Program-made: the position numbers and the translations under genes
From: Nisaea sediminum
GTDB taxonomy: Bacteria; Pseudomonadota; Alphaproteobacteria; Thalassobaculales; Thalassobaculaceae
DNA length: 46,548 bases
Direction of reading: 5' to 3'
Assembly (NCBI RefSeq): GCF_014904705.1
Contig: NZ_JACZCQ010000012.1
Span: 1 to 46,548 of the forward strand
Notes under the pieces: model-generated
What the model was told of the DNA's origin: nothing
Database searches by the model: none
The model's input: only the letters and a program-made list of their open reading frames with translations
In this document: positions 43,746 to 46,548 of the stretch, piece after piece
Layout of the letters: the number at the start of each line of letters is the position of its first letter
Position numbering within the stretch: position 1 is the first letter of the stretch

Positions 43746-43775
43746 CCGGAAACGGGCTGCGACGGCTCGTTCCGG
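43746..43775 (-). terminator. Hairpin downstream of dmdA
   Basis: On the minus strand CCGGAACGAGCC and GCCCGTTTCCGG form a stem with one bulge and one mismatch around the loop GTCGCA, 57 bases past the dmdA stop. No T run follows, so an intrinsic terminator is uncertain. Confidence 0.35.
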
Positions 43776-43831
43776 TCAGGCGCCGGAAGGATGTTCCGGG
43801 TCTCTCGCCACAGCCCGAACCCGGCCCGTCC

Positions 43832-44935
43832 TCAGTTCCAGAAACCTTCCTGGACCATTGCCTCCCGCGGCCCTTCGGGCGTTTCGACCGTCACCGCCGT
43901 TCCCGGATCCCAGTGGGTCATTTTCACCATTCCGATCGCGACATTGGTCTTGAAATCCGGCGACCAGACCGCGGAGGAAACCCGGCCGACATTCTGACCC
44001 TTGGCGAGGATCGGCCAGTGACGATCGCAGCGCGGAACGGGCGGCCCGTCGATGGCTATGGCGCGGATCTGCTTCACCGGCCCTTCCTTCGCGACCCGGA
44101 GAAGCGCGTCGCGGCCGATACAGCCAATCGCCGATTCCGTGTTGCAGAAGCGCCCGAGGCCGCATTCGTGCGGCGTATTGTCGTCGGTCATGTCATTGCC
44201 GTAGGAGAGAAGCCCGCTCTCGATCCGCTCGATCAGGTTCGGACAGCCGGCCCGGACATCCATATCCTTTCCGGCGTCCATCAGTGCGTTCCAGAGCGGC
44301 ATCCCGATATCGCCGCCCTCGACATAGATCTCGAACCCGCCCTGTTTGGAATAGCCGGAGCGCGCGATCACCAGGTCCCGCCCGGCAAAGCCGAAGAGGC
44401 TGAACCTGAAGAACCGCAAAGACCGGATCTGCTCGCCGAAGACGGCGCACATCAGGTCCTCCGCCTTCGGTCCCTGCACGGCGAGCGGCGAGACGTCGGG
44501 CTCGTCCACCAGGACATCCAGACGGTAGCCGAAGGCGATGCCCTTGACCCAGTAGAGCAGGTCGCTGTCGGCAATCGAGATCCACCAGCGATCCTCGGCC
44601 AGCTTCACCGCCACCGGATCGTTGAGCATGCCGCCGGTCTCGTCGACGATGGGCACGTAATAGCATTGCCCGGGAAGCATCCGCGTCAGGCTGCGCGGGG
44701 TCAGCATCTGCACGAGCCTGCCGGCATCGGGGCCGCGGATCTCGACCTGGCGCTCGCAGGCAACGTCCCAGACCTGAACCGCCTCCTTCAGATGACGGTA
44801 ATCCTCCTCCACCGAGCGGAAGACCGTCGGCAGCAGCATGTGATTGTAGACCGTATAGCCCTTCACACCCGCGGCCTCGACGCCGTCGCTGAAGGGCGTG
44901 CGCCGCAGACGGCGCGAAAGCGAGATTTCCACCAT
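43832..44935 (-). CDS. dmdA: Dimethylsulfoniopropionate demethylase
   Basis: A 367-residue folate-dependent enzyme that transfers a methyl group from DMSP to tetrahydrofolate, giving methylmercaptopropionate. It belongs to the GcvT/aminomethyltransferase fold but matches DmdA rather than GcvT in several places: the start SRRLRRTPFSDGVE, VKGYTVYNHMLLPTVF, VWDVACERQVEIRGPDA, WISIADSDLLYWVKG, SPLAVQGPKAEDL and SGYSKQGGFEIYVEGG, then NLIERIESGLLSYGNDMTDDN. The later demethylation-pathway genes dmdB, dmdC and dmdD are not beside it. A dyad at 45008-45039 may control it. The gene indicates that the organism uses marine DMSP. Confidence 0.92.
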   Translation of the reverse strand: MVEISLSRRLRRTPFSDGVEAAGVKGYTVYNHMLLPTVFRSVEEDYRHLKEAVQVWDVACERQVEIRGPDAGRLVQMLTPRSLTRMLPGQCYYVPIVDETGGMLNDPVAVKLAEDRWWISIADSDLLYWVKGIAFGYRLDVLVDEPDVSPLAVQGPKAEDLMCAVFGEQIRSLRFFRFSLFGFAGRDLVIARSGYSKQGGFEIYVEGGDIGMPLWNALMDAGKDMDVRAGCPNLIERIESGLLSYGNDMTDDNTPHECGLGRFCNTESAIGCIGRDALLRVAKEGPVKQIRAIAIDGPPVPRCDRHWPILAKGQNVGRVSSAVWSPDFKTNVAIGMVKMTHWDPGTAVTVETPEGPREAMVQEGFWN

Positions 44936-45007
44936 GGACAGGTCCCCGAACTCCCAGAAGCAACAGCACTGCCCTTCCGGGCGCCGACGGGCAGGTGCAC
45001 GACCTTG

Positions 45008-45039
45008 TTGACGGCACGTGACGGGCCCGATGGCGTCAA
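45008..45039 (-). promoter_or_regulatory. Dyad upstream of dmdA, candidate operator
   Basis: TTGACGGCA at 45008-45016 and TGGCGTCAA at 45031-45039 are inverted repeats of nine bases with one mismatch and a 14-base spacer. It lies about 73-104 bases upstream of the dmdA start, a fit place for a transcription factor. The rest of the spacer 44936-45206 shows nothing coding. Confidence 0.45.
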
Positions 45040-45200
45040 TTTAGGGAAAGTCTTTCGACCGGACTGTCCGGTAAACGCCTGCCTGAATGACTGATTGCGA
45101 CATGGAGGGGGACGGCTGGCGGATCTGCGGGATCCGGGGACGTGACGGGTTGGATGACCGGAGGCCCTCTTGTCTCGCATTTCACGAATTGAGCGGGCGA

Positions 45201-45260
45201 GTTAAGTCATGTCCCCTTAACCTGTTCCCTTAACCTAACCTCCTGTGTCCCCTTAACCCC
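45201..45260. repeat. Short clustered repeat, GTCCCCTTAACC type
   Basis: GTCCCCTTAACC occurs at 45211-45222 and 45247-45258, with a one-base variant GTTCCCTTAACC at 45224-45235. GTTAAG at 45201-45206 is an inverted partner of the CTTAAC ends. This kind of repeat is scattered in many proteobacterial genomes beside REP-type elements and transposase genes. Here it forms the 3' end of the neighbouring small gene. Confidence 0.65.
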
Positions 45261-45503
45261 GGGATCTCTTAGTCTCGCCGAGACATAATTCTCCATGTAA
45301 TTCTGAACAATTTTCGCTGATGCAGTAACAGCGCCACTATCTTGAAATCCACTATTGATCGCTGCCGCAAACTCAAGCCAAGGATTTCCGGTTAATTCAA
45401 AAACTTTGAGATGCCTTTGCCAAATCGATTGATTATAGGCGGCGGATATTGCATTCTCCTGCGCTGGGGAAAGATCGATTCCGTTTTGCCAAAAATCAGA
45501 CAT
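45207..45503 (-). CDS. Small protein of unknown function, end altered by a repeat
   Basis: A 98-residue protein if translation begins at the ATG at 45503, with GAGG six bases before; four more codons upstream are possible. No family is recognised. The sequence is polar, mostly helical in look, and lacks a signal peptide. The last 17 or so residues (from VKGTQEVRLR onward) are encoded by the GTCCCCTTAACC repeat, so the original C terminus was probably lost or replaced. It overlaps the gene before it by 8 bases and is the last in a coupled run of three after the HlyD adaptor. Confidence 0.5.
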   Translation of the reverse strand: MSDFWQNGIDLSPAQENAISAAYNQSIWQRHLKVFELTGNPWLEFAAAINSGFQDSGAVTASAKIVQNYMENYVSARLRDPGVKGTQEVRLREQVKGT

Positions 45504-46176
45504 CACACGCCTCATTTTCCAGAATCAAACAGTCGATCAAGTCTCGGGTTAGATCAAATATGCGCGCTAGTTCCTCGATGCTTTTGATCCTCTCAAAAAC
45601 ACCTTTTTCTGCTTCTATCGTGTAATTTGTCGAAATATGTAACTTCAACGTAAAAATAATTCTGTACAAAACGTCATCTCTGTATCTCAAAACAATAAAA
45701 TCGTTATTATAAATAATATAAACTGACCCATTTCCATTGCTGTCTTTCTCTTCAAATATTTTGCAACATATTGAGAAGTCCACATTATTTACTATATATT
45801 TTTTGAATTTCTTGAATTTATCCTTTTTATTTTCTACGATTGACCACGAAGAACCATCACATTGCTCATGCAATTCTCCAAAATGCGTCCATTGACGGAA
45901 AAATTTGTCTTCCCCGTGCAGTATATTCTTTAATGCTTTATACCTATTCAAATTTTCCAGCTTCTTAGTTGATATTATAGTATTCACAAAAACCGGACCT
46001 TCAATATTGAAGTTTTTTACAAACAATTCTTTATCCACAAAATATTCATTTCCGCAATTCAGGAGTACGTATTTTTCATTATTTTTTTTGCTTGCAGCAT
46101 TGGTGATTCCAGCACAATACAAGATGGCTATTATTATGGCGCAAAGTTTAATACCTTTTTGTCCATAATAGATCAT
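45496..46176 (-). CDS. AT-rich secreted protein of unknown function
   Basis: A 226-residue protein not recognised as a known family. It begins with a signal-peptide-like N terminus (basic QKGIK, hydrophobic LCAIIIAILYCAG, possible cleavage after ITNA at residue 27). The rest is rich in Lys, Asn, Ile and Phe, with scattered cysteines (CGNE, HEQCDG, SICCK). Base composition is far lower in GC than any other gene here: sampled 60-base rows give 35% and 18% GC. Its ATG overlaps the stop of the HlyD gene (ATGA), so it is translated with the adaptor. Transfer from another source is likely. Confidence 0.7.
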   Translation of the reverse strand: MIYYGQKGIKLCAIIIAILYCAGITNAASKKNNEKYVLLNCGNEYFVDKELFVKNFNIEGPVFVNTIISTKKLENLNRYKALKNILHGEDKFFRQWTHFGELHEQCDGSSWSIVENKKDKFKKFKKYIVNNVDFSICCKIFEEKDSNGNGSVYIIYNNDFIVLRYRDDVLYRIIFTLKLHISTNYTIEAEKGVFERIKSIEELARIFDLTRDLIDCLILENEACDV

Positions 46177-46548
46177 CGCTCCCGCATCCCTTCGCTCGCA
46201 TAGCGCAGCACCGGCTGCAGCACGTATTCCAGCACCCGTCGTTCCCCCGTCAGCAGGTCCGCCGTCACCGACATGCCCGGCACCAGGCGGACGTCCCGTC
46301 CGTCGACGCGGAGATGTTCCCGCTCCAGTTCGATCCGTGCCGTGTAGGACAGCATCTGCGGCGCCGCCTGCGGCCCGCTGGTCGCCGCGCCCGGGGCGCC
46401 GGCGGCGTTGTTCGCGTCCTGCGGCACCACGGCATCGGCGCTGAGGGCGACGACCCGCCCCTCGATGCTGCCGTAGCGCATGTAGTTGAAGGCATCGACC
46501 TTCACCGCCGCGCGCTGGCCGATCTCGATGAAGCCGATATCCCGGTTG
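46173..46548 (-). CDS. HlyD-family type I secretion adaptor, partial
   Basis: Only the C-terminal 124 residues are in the window; the gene continues past the right edge. The segment DIGFIEIGQRAAVKVDAFNY, then MRYGSIEGRVVALSADAVVPQD and LVPGMSVTADLLTGERRVLEY, ending in VLQPVLRYASEGMRER, is the usual end of periplasmic adaptors (membrane fusion proteins) of type I secretion systems, which join an inner-membrane ABC exporter to TolC. An inner insert rich in Ala, Gly and Pro (NNAAGAPGAATSG) is unusual. The cognate ABC exporter should lie just outside the window. Two unknown genes follow, coupled in translation. Confidence 0.88.
   Translation of the reverse strand, partial: NRDIGFIEIGQRAAVKVDAFNYMRYGSIEGRVVALSADAVVPQDANNAAGAPGAATSGPQAAPQMLSYTARIELEREHLRVDGRDVRLVPGMSVTADLLTGERRVLEYVLQPVLRYASEGMRER

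Noticed and set aside
45496-46176. Lipoprotein signal in the AT-rich protein (cysteine in ILYCAG)
   Set aside because: The residue before the cysteine is Tyr, which does not fit a lipobox; an ordinary signal peptide is more likely.

Overview
This is a GC-rich chromosomal window with dense genes, short spacers and frequent stop/start overlaps. The families present (IorAB-type molybdenum hydroxylase, DmdA, TauD-like dioxygenase, NMT1-type and peptide-type ABC importers, MmgE/PrpD, PrpF, a TPR/GT41 glycosyltransferase) suggest a marine or free-living alphaproteobacterium, probably of the Rhodospirillales/Thalassobaculales kind. This is inference from gene content; no rRNA or tRNA gene is present to anchor it.

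Layout. 1-4 kb: a periplasmic molybdenum hydroxylase (large subunit and 2Fe-2S subunit) divergent from a LysR regulator. 4-10 kb: a GFA-family protein and a YcaQ/AlkX-like DNA glycosylase, a VOC protein overlapping a TIGR04372-like glycosyltransferase, a convergent TPR/GT41 glycosyltransferase, and a small ribbon-helix-helix protein. 10-15 kb: a GMC oxidoreductase divergent from an NMT1-type ABC importer, with a perfect 28-bp dyad in the shared promoter. 15-20 kb: a DUF547 protein, a C45 acyltransferase/hydrolase with an MFS carrier, then dsbB-chrA. 20-26 kb: a Cache-domain chemoreceptor, an HNH endonuclease, an esterase, a GluQ-RS gene with no ATG/GTG/TTG start, a TauD-like dioxygenase, and a soluble PAS histidine kinase. 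26-33 kb: a catabolic-looking set (PrpF isomerase, DMT exporter, MarR-GNAT fusion, acyl-CoA dehydrogenase, MmgE/PrpD, type II haloacid dehalogenase). 33-39 kb: a peptide-type ABC importer whose fused double ATPase lies convergent to the binding-protein and permease genes, with back-to-back terminators between. 39-43.7 kb: azlCD, a small membrane protein, a 5-formyl-THF cyclo-ligase-family protein, a radical SAM/SPASM protein with an FNR-like box upstream, and a peroxiredoxin-like/2OG-Fe(II) oxygenase fusion. 43.8-45 kb: dmdA, the DMSP demethylase. 45.2-46.5 kb: the end of a HlyD-type secretion adaptor followed, in translationally coupled order, by two genes of unknown function, the first strikingly AT-rich; the second ends inside a short repeat.

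Functional theme. Most of the window is scavenging and turnover of small organic compounds (DMSP, probable sulfonate or amine substrates, peptides, carboxylic acids), with importers and oxidoreductases under local regulators. The least explained parts are the AT-rich genes attached to the type I secretion adaptor at the right edge, and the radical SAM and 2OG-oxygenase pair. Several intergenic regions hold precise inverted repeats that look like operators. I do not see a complete new system that can be proved from sequence alone; the secretion-linked AT-rich pair is the best candidate.
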